A DNA stretch of 64,000 nt, taken from NCBI GenBank assembly GCA_965235095.1, contig OZ249405.1; one strand, written 5' to 3'. Both the position numbers and the translations under genes were made by a program. The notes beneath the pieces were generated by a model, which saw nothing but the letters and a program-made list of their open reading frames with translations, was not told where the DNA came from and searched no databases. Every line of letters begins with the position of its first letter. Within the stretch, counting starts at the first letter, position 1. This document shows, in pieces, positions 1 through 7,757 of this stretch. The DNA is from Fontibacterium abundans (GTDB lineage: Bacteria > Pseudomonadota > Alphaproteobacteria > Pelagibacterales > Pelagibacteraceae).

Positions 1-497
1 ATGCCTCTATTTTTAATAATGATAATATTTTAAATTTTAACGAAAAAAGTTGGAATGAGCATATAAAAATTAATCTTTTAGCTCCCGCTATATTTATTAA
101 AGAATTTTCTAAAATTAAAAACCTATCTGAAAACAAATCTATTATAAATATTCTTGATCAACGAATATTTAAACTAACCCCATATTTTTTTTCATATACT
201 ATTAGTAAAACAGGATTGCACACAATAACAAAAACTGCAGCTATGAAATTAGCACCAACAATTAGAGTCAATGCAATAGCTCCTGGTCCTGTCCTTAAAA
301 ATAAAAGACAGACTGAAAAACATTTTAATAAACAATCAAAAAATACTTTGCTTGGCAGAAGTGTCAAAATTGAAGACATATGCAAAACCGCTTATCTTTT
401 AGCAAATAGCGAAACAATTACTGGTCAAGTCATTGCTGTTGATAGTGGACAGAGTCTTAATTGGAAAACACCAGACATTATTGGGACTAATGAATAA
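1..497 (+). CDS. Short-chain dehydrogenase/reductase (SDR), C-terminal part; possible FolM-like pterin reductase
   Basis: The reading frame is open from the first base, so the 5' end lies outside the window. The visible part begins in the NNAS region that follows the Rossmann core. It then shows the catalytic YTISK (Y-x3-K) and the RVNAIAPGPV stretch that is standard in SDR enzymes. The N-terminal cofactor-binding glycine motif cannot be seen. The stop overlaps the start of folB by 8 bases. An SDR translationally linked to folB suggests a pterin or dihydrofolate reductase of the FolM/PTR1 kind, but this rests on context only; a fatty-acid or sugar SDR cannot be excluded. SDR membership is secure. 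Confidence 0.85.
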   Translation, partial: ASIFNNDNILNFNEKSWNEHIKINLLAPAIFIKEFSKIKNLSENKSIINILDQRIFKLTPYFFSYTISKTGLHTITKTAAMKLAPTIRVNAIAPGPVLKNKRQTEKHFNKQSKNTLLGRSVKIEDICKTAYLLANSETITGQVIAVDSGQSLNWKTPDIIGTNE

Positions 498-906
498 GAC
501 CAATATTATAAAACTTTTTGAAGATAAAAAAAAATTAAAGTCTAAAGAGATAATTTTTATTAAAAATTATGTCTGTAAAGCAATTATTGGCTATCATTCT
601 TTTGAAAAGACTAAACCACAAAAATTAAGATTTAATGTTGAAATTTTAAGTAAACAAAAAAAGGTAATAGATGGCAATATTAATTCAGTGCTTAACTATG
701 AAGAAATTATTAACAAAATAAATTTTTTTTTAAAAAAAAAATATAATTTTTTAGAATCTTTTGCGAATGATTTTATTTATGAAATTTTTAAAAACAAAAA
801 CGTCCTAAATATTAAAATAAAGATTGAAAAACTAAATATAATTAAAAATACTGAGTCTGTTGGAATAGAATTTTTCAAAATAAGAAATGATTATGAAAAA
901 CTTTGA
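490..906 (+). CDS. folB: Dihydroneopterin aldolase
   Basis: 138-residue protein of the FolB family, which cleaves 7,8-dihydroneopterin to 6-hydroxymethyl-dihydropterin and glycolaldehyde in folate synthesis. The N-terminal signature GYHSFEKTKPQKLRF matches the family pattern (G-Y/I-x3-E-x4-Q-x2-F), and NYEEI, FLESFAND and KIEKLNIIKNTESVGIE match the remaining conserved blocks. The ATG at 490 was chosen because it overlaps the SDR stop and puts the conserved block at the usual distance; an upstream in-frame start at 433 would add 19 unconserved residues. It overlaps uvrC by 20 bases, so the genes are probably translated from one message. Confidence 0.85.
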   Translation: MNKTNIIKLFEDKKKLKSKEIIFIKNYVCKAIIGYHSFEKTKPQKLRFNVEILSKQKKVIDGNINSVLNYEEIINKINFFLKKKYNFLESFANDFIYEIFKNKNVLNIKIKIEKLNIIKNTESVGIEFFKIRNDYEKL

Positions 907-2743
907 ACAAGGAAAAAAAATCATAAAAAATGTAATACAATTTTTACCTAATGGTCCTGGTATTTATAAAATGCTAGATGATAAAAACACCATTATTTAT
1001 GTAGGAAAAGCAAAGAATTTACCTAATAGAATAAATAGTTACATATCAACTTCTTATTTACCAATTCGAACTGAAAGAATGATTTCTAGCACAAAGAATC
1101 TAGAATTTATTTCAACACAAAATGAAGCCGAGGCACTACTACTTGAGGCTAATTTAATAAAAAAAAATCAACCCCGATATAATATATTGTTAAAAGATGA
1201 CAAATCTTTTCCTTATATTCAGCTAACCAAATCACATAAATTTCCCCAACTCACTAAGTTTAGAGGTAAGCAAAATAAAAATGATATTTTTTTTGGTCCT
1301 TTCGCATCTCCCGGTGCAGCGAGTTGGACGATTAAAACTTTACAAAAAGTGTTCTTATTAAGAGTATGTGACGATACAACTTTTAACGGCAGAAAGAGAC
1401 CATGTATTTTACATCAAATTAAAAGATGTTCCGCACCATGTACAAATGAAATAAACGAAAAAGATTATAATAAACTTGTTATAGACAGTATTAATTTTTT
1501 AAATGGCAAATCAGCACTTATACAAAAAAAACTTTCTAAAGAAATGGAAATTGAAAGTAAAAAATTTAACTATGAAAAAGCAGCGACAATAAGAGATAGG
1601 ATAAAAGCATTAACACAAATTCAATCATCTCAACAAGTTAATAAAAATAATTTTAATAACGCTGATTTGATTGTTGCATTTCAAAAAAATAATATTACTT
1701 GCATTGAAGTATTTTTTTATAGATCAAAACAAAACTGGGGTAATCAAGCTTTTTTCCCAAAACATGACAAAGAAGATAATATAGACGATATTATTTATTC
1801 TTTTCTAATTCAATTTTATGAAAATAAAATACCACCAGAAGAAATTATTTTAAGTAAACAGATTAAAGATTTAGATCTAATCAAGACTGCTTTAGAAAAA
1901 AAATATAATAAAAAAATTAATATAAAAACTGCAAAAAATAATAATGAAGAGCTTTCTATAAGATTAGCCATTAAGAATGCACAATTAGCTCTAGATAAAA
2001 AACTATTAGAGAATGAAAATAATGATCATTTTTTATCATTAATAAATAAAGAATTTAATTTGGGTTTTAACCCAAGCCTAATTGAAGTTTACGATAATAG
2101 TCATATTCAAGGACTTAATGCCGTTGGGGCCTTTGTTGTGTTTGGAAAAAATGGATTTATTAAAAAAAAATATAGAAAATTTAATATATCGAAAACAAAT
2201 ATTAATCCTGGAGATGACTATGGAATGTTAAAAGAAGTTCTTTCTAGAAGATTTGCAAAAATCAAATCAAATAATGAAGATGAATCTGCGGACTTAATTG
2301 TAATCGATGGCGGCAAAGGTCATTACAATGTAGCTAGAAAAATATTAGATGAGCTGGGGTATTTTAGTCTTAACATGATAGCAATTGCAAAAGGCGAGAG
2401 AAGAAATCAAGGTGATGAAACTTTTTATTACAATAATAAAAAAATCAAAATTAATAATAATGTATTGCTATTTTTCCTACAAAGATTGCGTGATGAAGCT
2501 CATAGATTTGCTATCTTTTCACATAGAATTAATAGGAAAAATAATTTTACGCAATCTAAGCTTGATACAATTGATGGAATAGGAAAAAGAAGAAAAAAAT
2601 TACTTTTAAATCACTTTGGTTCTGTAAAATTAATAGAGAATGCAAGTATAGAGGATATAAAAAAAATAGATGGAATAAGTGATTTAGTTGCAAATAAAAT
2701 CTATAATTTTTTTAATAAAAATAGTTTAATATCTAAAAAATGA
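887..2743 (+). CDS. uvrC: UvrABC excinuclease subunit C
   Basis: 618 residues, the usual UvrC length. This is the dual-incision nuclease of nucleotide excision repair. Domains in order: N-terminal GIY-YIG nuclease (GPGIYKM near residue 24, YVGKAKNLPNRI, catalytic Glu in EALLLEANLIKKNQP); a Cys pair region (CILHQIKRCSAPC); a UVR helix that contacts UvrB (FNYEKAATIRDRI); an RNase H-like second nuclease (EVYDNSHIQG, GDDYGMLKEVL, LIVIDGGKGH, LRDEAHRFAI); and two helix-hairpin-helix motifs at the end. A second ATG lies two codons downstream at 893 and is equally possible. The stop overlaps pgsA as ATGA, which is the classic alphaproteobacterial uvrC-pgsA pair. Confidence 0.97.
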   Translation: MIMKNFEQGKKIIKNVIQFLPNGPGIYKMLDDKNTIIYVGKAKNLPNRINSYISTSYLPIRTERMISSTKNLEFISTQNEAEALLLEANLIKKNQPRYNILLKDDKSFPYIQLTKSHKFPQLTKFRGKQNKNDIFFGPFASPGAASWTIKTLQKVFLLRVCDDTTFNGRKRPCILHQIKRCSAPCTNEINEKDYNKLVIDSINFLNGKSALIQKKLSKEMEIESKKFNYEKAATIRDRIKALTQIQSSQQVNKNNFNNADLIVAFQKNNITCIEVFFYRSKQNWGNQAFFPKHDKEDNIDDIIYSFLIQFYENKIPPEEIILSKQIKDLDLIKTALEKKYNKKINIKTAKNNNEELSIRLAIKNAQLALDKKLLENENNDHFLSLINKEFNLGFNPSLIEVYDNSHIQGLNAVGAFVVFGKNGFIKKKYRKFNISKTNINPGDDYGMLKEVLSRRFAKIKSNNEDESADLIVIDGGKGHYNVARKILDELGYFSLNMIAIAKGERRNQGDETFYYNNKKIKINNNVLLFFLQRLRDEAHRFAIFSHRINRKNNFTQSKLDTIDGIGKRRKKLLLNHFGSVKLIENASIEDIKKIDGISDLVANKIYNFFNKNSLISKK

Positions 2744-3291
2744 AAATTCCCAATATTTTAACTATCGGAAGAATTCTTATTGCCCCGATATTGATAGTTG
2801 TTTTCTACTTTCCTGGAGAGTTAAGTGATTGGTTAGCCTGTGCAATATTTGTGATAGCTGCTTTCACAGATTATCTCGATGGATTTTTTGCAAGATTATA
2901 TAAACAACAGTCAAAATTTGGTGAATTACTAGACCCAATCGCAGATAAAGTTTTAGTTTCAACAGCGCTTGCGCTTTTAATAATGAGTCAAACCATTAAA
3001 GGACCGCATGTAGTTGCGGCAATTATAATAATAACCAGAGAAATTTTAATTTCAGGATTAAGAGAGTTTTTAGCTAAAGCACAAATTTATATTCCTGTGA
3101 CAAATTTATCAAAAGGAAAAACTGTAATACAAATGATTGCTATTTCTATTTTATTAGCCGGAAGCACTGGGGATCAATTTTTATTTAATTATGGAATTCA
3201 ATTAGGAACATATTTGCTGTGGATGTCTGCAATACTAACACTTTGGACAGGATACGCTTACTTAAGAAAAGGAATAGATCTAATAGATTAA
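2740..3291 (+). CDS. pgsA: CDP-diacylglycerol-glycerol-3-phosphate 3-phosphatidyltransferase
   Basis: 183-residue inner-membrane enzyme that makes phosphatidylglycerol phosphate, the committed step to phosphatidylglycerol and cardiolipin. The CDP-alcohol phosphotransferase motif DG-x2-AR-x8-G-x3-D-x3-D is complete: DGFFARLYKQQSKFG followed by ELLDPIAD. About four hydrophobic segments flank it, including LACAIFVIAAF and MIAISILLAGS. It starts inside the uvrC stop (ATGA), so it is translationally coupled. The moaD/moaE genes that often follow in relatives are absent; ilvE converges 10 bp downstream. Confidence 0.95.
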   Translation: MKIPNILTIGRILIAPILIVVFYFPGELSDWLACAIFVIAAFTDYLDGFFARLYKQQSKFGELLDPIADKVLVSTALALLIMSQTIKGPHVVAAIIIITREILISGLREFLAKAQIYIPVTNLSKGKTVIQMIAISILLAGSTGDQFLFNYGIQLGTYLLWMSAILTLWTGYAYLRKGIDLID

Positions 3292-3301
3292 TTATTATTA
3301 A

Positions 3302-4183
3302 TTAACTTTTATTTACTAATTTTGAATAATCATCATCTAACTTTTTAATCATATCGCCCACGGTAAATTTAACATCTCCAATTTGAGATACAGGCGTCAC
3401 CTCGGCTGCAGTACCAGTTAAAAAACAACCATCGAATTTATTGAGTTCATCAAGTTTTATTTTTCTTTCTAAAACTTTAATCTGAAGTTGTTTTGCAATC
3501 CCTATAATTGATCTTCTAGTAATTCCATCTAAAAAAGAATCTGCTATTGGAGTATGAATTTCATTATTCTTTGTATTTATAAAAAAAATATTTGCTCCTG
3601 TGGCTTCTGCTACATTGCCTTGATAATCCATCATTAAAGCATCATGATAACCATTTTGCTCAGCTTCATGTTTGGATAAAGTTGATATCATGTACAAACC
3701 GGAAGCTTTTGTGTCCCAAGGAATAGAATCTGGTGCTGGTTTTTTCCATTTAGAAATACCAAGTCTAATACCTTTAATTTTAATTTGTGGATCAAAATAA
3801 GAGCCCCACTCCCATGTTGCTATAGCCAAATGAATCTGGCTTTTTTGTGCAGATATAGCCATCATTTCGCTTCCTCTCCAAACAACTGGTCTCACATAAC
3901 CGCTCTTAACATTTTGAACGGAAATTATTTCTTTACATGCATTATCTATTTCTTCTGCAGAATAAGGAATCTTCATACCCATTCTCTCTGCCGAATGAAT
4001 CAATCTATTTGTATGTTCTCTTAATTTAAAAATTTCTCCATTATAAACACGCTCGCCCTCAAAGACACAGCTAGCATAATGAAGTCCGTGGCTAAGAATA
4101 TGTAAATTAGCTTCTTTCCAATCAACTAGTTTCCCGTTGTACCAAATTTTTCCTGATCTTTTATCAAAAGGGATTGGATCCAT
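3302..4183 (-). CDS. ilvE: Branched-chain amino acid aminotransferase
   Basis: 293 residues, PLP fold type IV. It interconverts branched-chain amino acids and their 2-oxo acids, the last step of Val, Leu and Ile synthesis. Conserved blocks are visible: HGLHYASCVFEGERVY, RPVVWRG, the PLP lysine in KASGLYMISTL, EATGANIFFI, and FLTGTAAEVTPV near the end. The N-terminus starts at an ATG with no sensible upstream alternative. It is transcribed away from the petP/petR operon across a 90-bp spacer. This ilvE against MarR-OmpR arrangement recurs in alphaproteobacteria as I remember it. D-amino-acid or aminodeoxychorismate lyase members of the same fold are less likely. Confidence 0.93.
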   Translation of the reverse strand: MDPIPFDKRSGKIWYNGKLVDWKEANLHILSHGLHYASCVFEGERVYNGEIFKLREHTNRLIHSAERMGMKIPYSAEEIDNACKEIISVQNVKSGYVRPVVWRGSEMMAISAQKSQIHLAIATWEWGSYFDPQIKIKGIRLGISKWKKPAPDSIPWDTKASGLYMISTLSKHEAEQNGYHDALMMDYQGNVAEATGANIFFINTKNNEIHTPIADSFLDGITRRSIIGIAKQLQIKVLERKIKLDELNKFDGCFLTGTAAEVTPVSQIGDVKFTVGDMIKKLDDDYSKLVNKS

Positions 4184-4237
4184 TAAAGTTTAAAGTATTA
4201 AATAATTAAAATTATATTGGTAAATAAGTAAAGTAGA

Positions 4238-4273
4238 TATGTCAATAAAACTGACATACAATATAATTTTAAA
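4238..4273 (+). promoter_or_regulatory. Inverted repeat and -10 element before petP
   Basis: Seen directly: perfect 7-bp arms TATGTCA (4238-4244) and TGACATA (4252-4258) around a 7-bp spacer, followed 3 bp later by a consensus TATAAT at 4262-4267. The ATG of petP is at 4274, so a transcript from this -10 would be leaderless or nearly so. The repeat fills the -15 to -35 zone where a repressor would block polymerase. Autoregulation by the MarR-family protein encoded just downstream is inferred. The ilvE side also carries TATAAT on the minus strand (4211-4216). Confidence 0.55.
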
Positions 4274-4711
4274 ATGAAAGACCTTTTATATTTAAGAGAA
4301 AAAAGTTTAAAAGAAATTATAGAACTTATTTTTCAGGCGTATATAGATTCATATTCAGATCCCCATGAAGTACTAAAAAAAAATTCTTTTGGTAGAGCCC
4401 ATCATAGGCTGCTTTGCATTATAGAAGGAAATCCTAACATTAGTATTGCCGATATATTAAGAAAATTAAAAATCACTAAACAAAGTTTAAGTAGAGTTCT
4501 GCAAGATCTAATAAAAAAAAATATTATATCCCAAAAAAAAGGAACAAGAGACGGCAGACAACGAGAGTTAGTTCTAACTGAAAAAGGCATAAAACTGTGC
4601 GATGAAATATTTAACAAACAAAAAAAAAGAATAATTAATGCACTTGAGAATTCAAGCTCAGATGAAGTTTTAAATTTTAAATCAATAATGAAAAAAATAA
4701 TTCATGGATAA
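4274..4711 (+). CDS. petP: MarR-family transcriptional regulator (PetP-like)
   Basis: 145 residues with a MarR winged helix: a dimerisation helix at the N-terminus, the recognition segment ISIADILRKLKITKQSLSRV, and the wing KKGTRDGRQRELVLTEKG. It is immediately followed, with an 8-base overlap, by an OmpR-type response regulator. That pairing is the petP-petR arrangement described in Rhodobacter, where the genes are needed for cytochrome bc1 expression. The petABC genes lie about 9 kb away here. An inverted repeat overlaps its own promoter. The MarR assignment is firm; the PetP name rests on context. Confidence 0.75.
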   Translation: MKDLLYLREKSLKEIIELIFQAYIDSYSDPHEVLKKNSFGRAHHRLLCIIEGNPNISIADILRKLKITKQSLSRVLQDLIKKNIISQKKGTRDGRQRELVLTEKGIKLCDEIFNKQKKRIINALENSSSDEVLNFKSIMKKIIHG

Positions 4712-5384
4712 TTCAAAAATACATATTTTGATTGTTGATGATGATGACAAGATAAGAGATCTGTTAAAACAATATTTAAAAAATAATAATTTTTTTGTAT
4801 CCACAGCGATCAATGCATCCGATGCAGAAGAAAAATTAAAAATTGTCAAATTTGACCTAGCAATTATTGATATAATGATGCCTGGCAAAGACGGGTTGCA
4901 ACTTACAAAGGAAATTAGAGACAAAATTGATTTACCCATAATTCTGCTTACAGCGAAAGGCGAAGCCGAAGATAGAGTAAGAGGATTAGAATTAGGTGCA
5001 GAAGATTATTTACCAAAACCTTTTGAACCAAAAGAACTTTTGTTAAGAATTAAAAATGTAATTAAAAGAATTAAAAAAGATGACCATATAATAACTGCAA
5101 TTAAAATAGGAAAAGCTAATGTAAATATTAAAAAAATGGAAATCCATAAAGACAAAAAAACAATAAAAATTAATGCTAGTGAAAAAATTCTATTAGAAAA
5201 CATGATTAGTTCTGCAGGAAAAATATTTTCTAGAGAAGAAATATCAAAAATCACAAACTTAACACAAGAAAGAAGTATAGATGTTTTGGTTACAAGACTT
5301 CGACAAAAAATTGAACCGGATCCAAAAAATCCAAAGTATCTACAAACAGTCCGTGGTACCGGCTATGTTTTGTGGCTGGATTGA
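4704..5384 (+). CDS. petR: OmpR-family response regulator (PetR-like)
   Basis: 226 residues. An N-terminal receiver domain has the acidic pocket DDDD (residues 12-15), phospho-acceptor Asp56 in AIIDIMMPG, LLTAKGE, and the lysine in DYLPKPFEP. A C-terminal winged-helix DNA-binding domain ends in DVLVTRLRQKIEPDP and VRGTGYVLW. It overlaps petP by 8 bases and is followed one base later by a histidine kinase, so it very likely forms a two-component system with it. In Rhodobacter, PetR was described without a neighbouring kinase. Regulation of respiratory genes is inferred from the family. Confidence 0.8.
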   Translation: MDNSKIHILIVDDDDKIRDLLKQYLKNNNFFVSTAINASDAEEKLKIVKFDLAIIDIMMPGKDGLQLTKEIRDKIDLPIILLTAKGEAEDRVRGLELGAEDYLPKPFEPKELLLRIKNVIKRIKKDDHIITAIKIGKANVNIKKMEIHKDKKTIKINASEKILLENMISSAGKIFSREEISKITNLTQERSIDVLVTRLRQKIEPDPKNPKYLQTVRGTGYVLWLD

Positions 5385-5385
5385 A

Positions 5386-6696
5386 ATGCTAAAAAAAATA
5401 TTTCCTAGAACTTTACTTTTTAGATCAGTATTAATTGTAATAGCTCCGATAATTCTTATTCAAATTGTCGTTGGAGGCGTTTTTTTTGATAGTATTTGGT
5501 ATAAAACAAATAGGGGTTTGGTTAGATCTGCAGCAAATGAAATAAATACATTCTTAGCCCTTTACCCTGAATTTAAACAAAAAAACAAAGCTAATGGATT
5601 AATTAATATTTACAAAGATAAAAGTGGCATAATAATTTCAATCAAAAAAGAAACTCAAGAACTTCCGTCTACAGAAACAGTAAGATGGTACAGTTTATAT
5701 GACAAAATTGTCCTTGAAGAATTTACTGATAAAATAAAAAATCCATACTGGCACAATGTCAGATTTAATAGTTCGTTTGTTCAAGTATTAGTACTGTTAA
5801 ATAAGAATGAAGTTGTTGAATTTTTAGTACCTAAATCAAAAATAAGATCTACATCAGGAAGAATATTTGCACTTTGGATTACTGTGCCTTCATTAATATT
5901 TCTTTTTGTTTCAATAATTTTTCTTCGTAATCAAATAAGACCTATCGTTCTTCTTTCTCAAGCGGCGGAAAGATTTGGTAAAGGGCAATTTGATAGTGAT
6001 TTTAAAGTATCGGGAGCTCTTGAAATTAGAAAAGCTTCTTATGAATTTGAAAGAATGAAAAGAAGAATTCTAAAACATATTAGTCAAAGAACAGCTATGT
6101 TGTCTGGCATTAGTCACGATCTAAAAACACCTCTAACCAGATTAAAATTACAAATCGAACTTTTAAATAAAAATCAAAAATTAAATTCTTTAAAGGAAGA
6201 AATTAATGAAATGGAGAAAATGATTAATGAATATCTTGATTTTGCGAGCAATCAATATTCTCAACCTGTAGAAAAATTTAATATTGTTCAATTAATCCAA
6301 AATTTAATTGATAAAAGTTTTAAAAAAAATATTAAAATAAAGAGCCCTAAAAATTTAATATTTTCTGGAAGAAAAAATCTAATTAGAAGATGTATTGCTA
6401 ATATTATAAATAATTCTCAAAAATATTCTGAGAATATTTTGATTACTTGTAAAAAAATGAAAAAAATTATTAAAATTGATATTGATGATGATGGCCCCGG
6501 AATTGCAGATGAACACAAAGAAAAGGTATTTAGACCATTTTATAGAGTGGATAAATCAAGAAGTCTTAAAGATAGCAATGTTGGATTGGGTCTTTCAATT
6601 GTAGAGGATATTGTTAATTCTCACGGTGGTAATGTAAAACTATTAAACAATCCAAAAGGTAAAGGATTAAGAGTTTCTTTATCTTTTCCTAACTAA
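5386..6696 (+). CDS. EnvZ-type sensor histidine kinase
   Basis: 436 residues from the ATG at 5386, one base after the regulator stop; an in-frame upstream start at 5281 lies inside petR and is unlikely. Layout: membrane segment about 11-34, periplasmic loop of about 120 residues, second membrane segment about 158-180, HAMP (RNQIRPIVLLSQAAERFGKG), H-box GISHDLKTPLTRLKL with phospho-His244, N-box RRCIANIINNSQKYS, and ATP lid DIDDDGPGIAD, FRPFYRVD, VGLGLSIV. It is a complete inner-membrane kinase expected to phosphorylate the adjacent regulator. The signal sensed is unknown. The 3' end overlaps the convergent ubiK-like gene by 18 bases. Confidence 0.92.
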   Translation: MLKKIFPRTLLFRSVLIVIAPIILIQIVVGGVFFDSIWYKTNRGLVRSAANEINTFLALYPEFKQKNKANGLINIYKDKSGIIISIKKETQELPSTETVRWYSLYDKIVLEEFTDKIKNPYWHNVRFNSSFVQVLVLLNKNEVVEFLVPKSKIRSTSGRIFALWITVPSLIFLFVSIIFLRNQIRPIVLLSQAAERFGKGQFDSDFKVSGALEIRKASYEFERMKRRILKHISQRTAMLSGISHDLKTPLTRLKLQIELLNKNQKLNSLKEEINEMEKMINEYLDFASNQYSQPVEKFNIVQLIQNLIDKSFKKNIKIKSPKNLIFSGRKNLIRRCIANIINNSQKYSENILITCKKMKKIIKIDIDDDGPGIADEHKEKVFRPFYRVDKSRSLKDSNVGLGLSIVEDIVNSHGGNVKLLNNPKGKGLRVSLSFPN

Positions 6697-6909
6697 TTTT
6701 TTTAAACTTTCTATTTCTAAATTCAGTTTATTTATTTTCTTCTTTAATTCCTTTAAATCTTCCTGAGTATAATTATTGAAATGATTCATGATTTTTTCCT
6801 TTTTAAACTGAATAATGTTACTTATTTCTTGCTTAATGTCTTTTGCTGTTAAAATCCCTAATTGAAATAAATTTAAAAAATCATTGATAACTTTTTTATA
6901 ATTATTCAT
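6679..6909 (-). CDS. ubiK: UbiK/BMFP-family small protein (ubiquinone synthesis accessory factor)
   Basis: 76 residues, lysine-rich, mostly helical: an amphipathic N-terminal half (KVINDFLNLFQLG) followed by a coiled coil (YTQEDLKELKKKINKLNLEI). Length and pattern match the BMFP/UbiK family (formerly DUF526), whose E. coli member assists aerobic ubiquinone synthesis and binds lipid. In alphaproteobacteria such a gene often sits divergently in front of lgt, exactly as here (47 bp apart). The sequence is short and simple, so the family call is moderate; a generic coiled-coil protein is the alternative. Confidence 0.65.
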   Translation of the reverse strand: MNNYKKVINDFLNLFQLGILTAKDIKQEISNIIQFKKEKIMNHFNNYTQEDLKELKKKINKLNLEIESLKKLVRKR

Positions 6910-6956
6910 ATATTCTTATTAATAATATAGTTATAAATAATTCTGAGACTATTTAA

Positions 6957-7757
6957 ATGTTTATTCACAATCTAAATCCCGTAATTATAAATTTTGGTTT
7001 TCTAGAAATTCGATGGTACTCTTTGGCTTACATTGCCGGCATATTCTTTGGTTTTTACTACGCAAAATTTTTAATAAAAAAATACTGGGATAAAGAAAGA
7101 ATTAATATTCAAAATCTTGATAATTTTTTAATTTATTTAATTCTAGGAATTATTTTTGGAGGCAGAATTGGGTATATTTTATTTTATAATTTTAATTATT
7201 ACTCTCATAATCCTGTTGAAATATTATTTTTATGGCAAGGAGGCATGTCTTTTCATGGCGGTACTATAGGTGTTTTTATTGCTTCAATAATTTTTGCAAA
7301 AAAGAATAAAATTAAAACACTCGTCTTAACTGATATAATTGTTTGTGTTGCTTCCATTGGTATATTTCTAGGAAGAATAGCTAATTTTATAAATGGAGAA
7401 TTGTATGGAAAAAAAACTTTTTCTACTTATGGAGTTATATTTCCAAAAATAGACATGGAACCAAGACACCCATCACAACTATACGAAGCTATTCTTGAGG
7501 GTTTAATATTGTTCTTGTTATTAAATATTATTTTAAAATATAAAAAAAAATTATTTAATGGGGAGTTATCTTGTTATTTTTTAATTTTTTATTCTGTATT
7601 TAGAATTATTGCAGAAATGTTTAGAGAGCCGGACAAACATATAGGCTATATAATTTTTAATCTATCTTTAGGAATGTGTATAAGTCTATGTTTTTTAATC
7701 TTTGGAATAATTGCATTTAAAATAATTAAAGATGAATCGTATAGAAAAATTAATTAA
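6957..7757 (+). CDS. lgt: Prolipoprotein diacylglyceryl transferase
   Basis: 266-residue polytopic membrane enzyme that moves diacylglycerol from phosphatidylglycerol to the lipobox cysteine of prolipoproteins. Diagnostic blocks: RWYSLAYIAGI near the N-terminus, the Lgt signature around GRIANFINGELYG, WQGGMSFHGGTIG, and RHPSQLYEA. About seven hydrophobic segments are visible. It works upstream of signal peptidase II (lspA), which is at 58 kb. The 3' end overlaps the next gene by 26 bases, indicating a co-translated operon lgt-MidA-pgeF. Confidence 0.96.
   Translation: MFIHNLNPVIINFGFLEIRWYSLAYIAGIFFGFYYAKFLIKKYWDKERINIQNLDNFLIYLILGIIFGGRIGYILFYNFNYYSHNPVEILFLWQGGMSFHGGTIGVFIASIIFAKKNKIKTLVLTDIIVCVASIGIFLGRIANFINGELYGKKTFSTYGVIFPKIDMEPRHPSQLYEAILEGLILFLLLNIILKYKKKLFNGELSCYFLIFYSVFRIIAEMFREPDKHIGYIIFNLSLGMCISLCFLIFGIIAFKIIKDESYRKIN

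Noticed and set aside
5281..5385. Extended N-terminus of the histidine kinase beginning inside petR
   Set aside because: The added 35 residues are read from another frame of the regulator's DNA-binding domain; the ATG at 5386 gives a normal cytoplasmic start before the first membrane helix.
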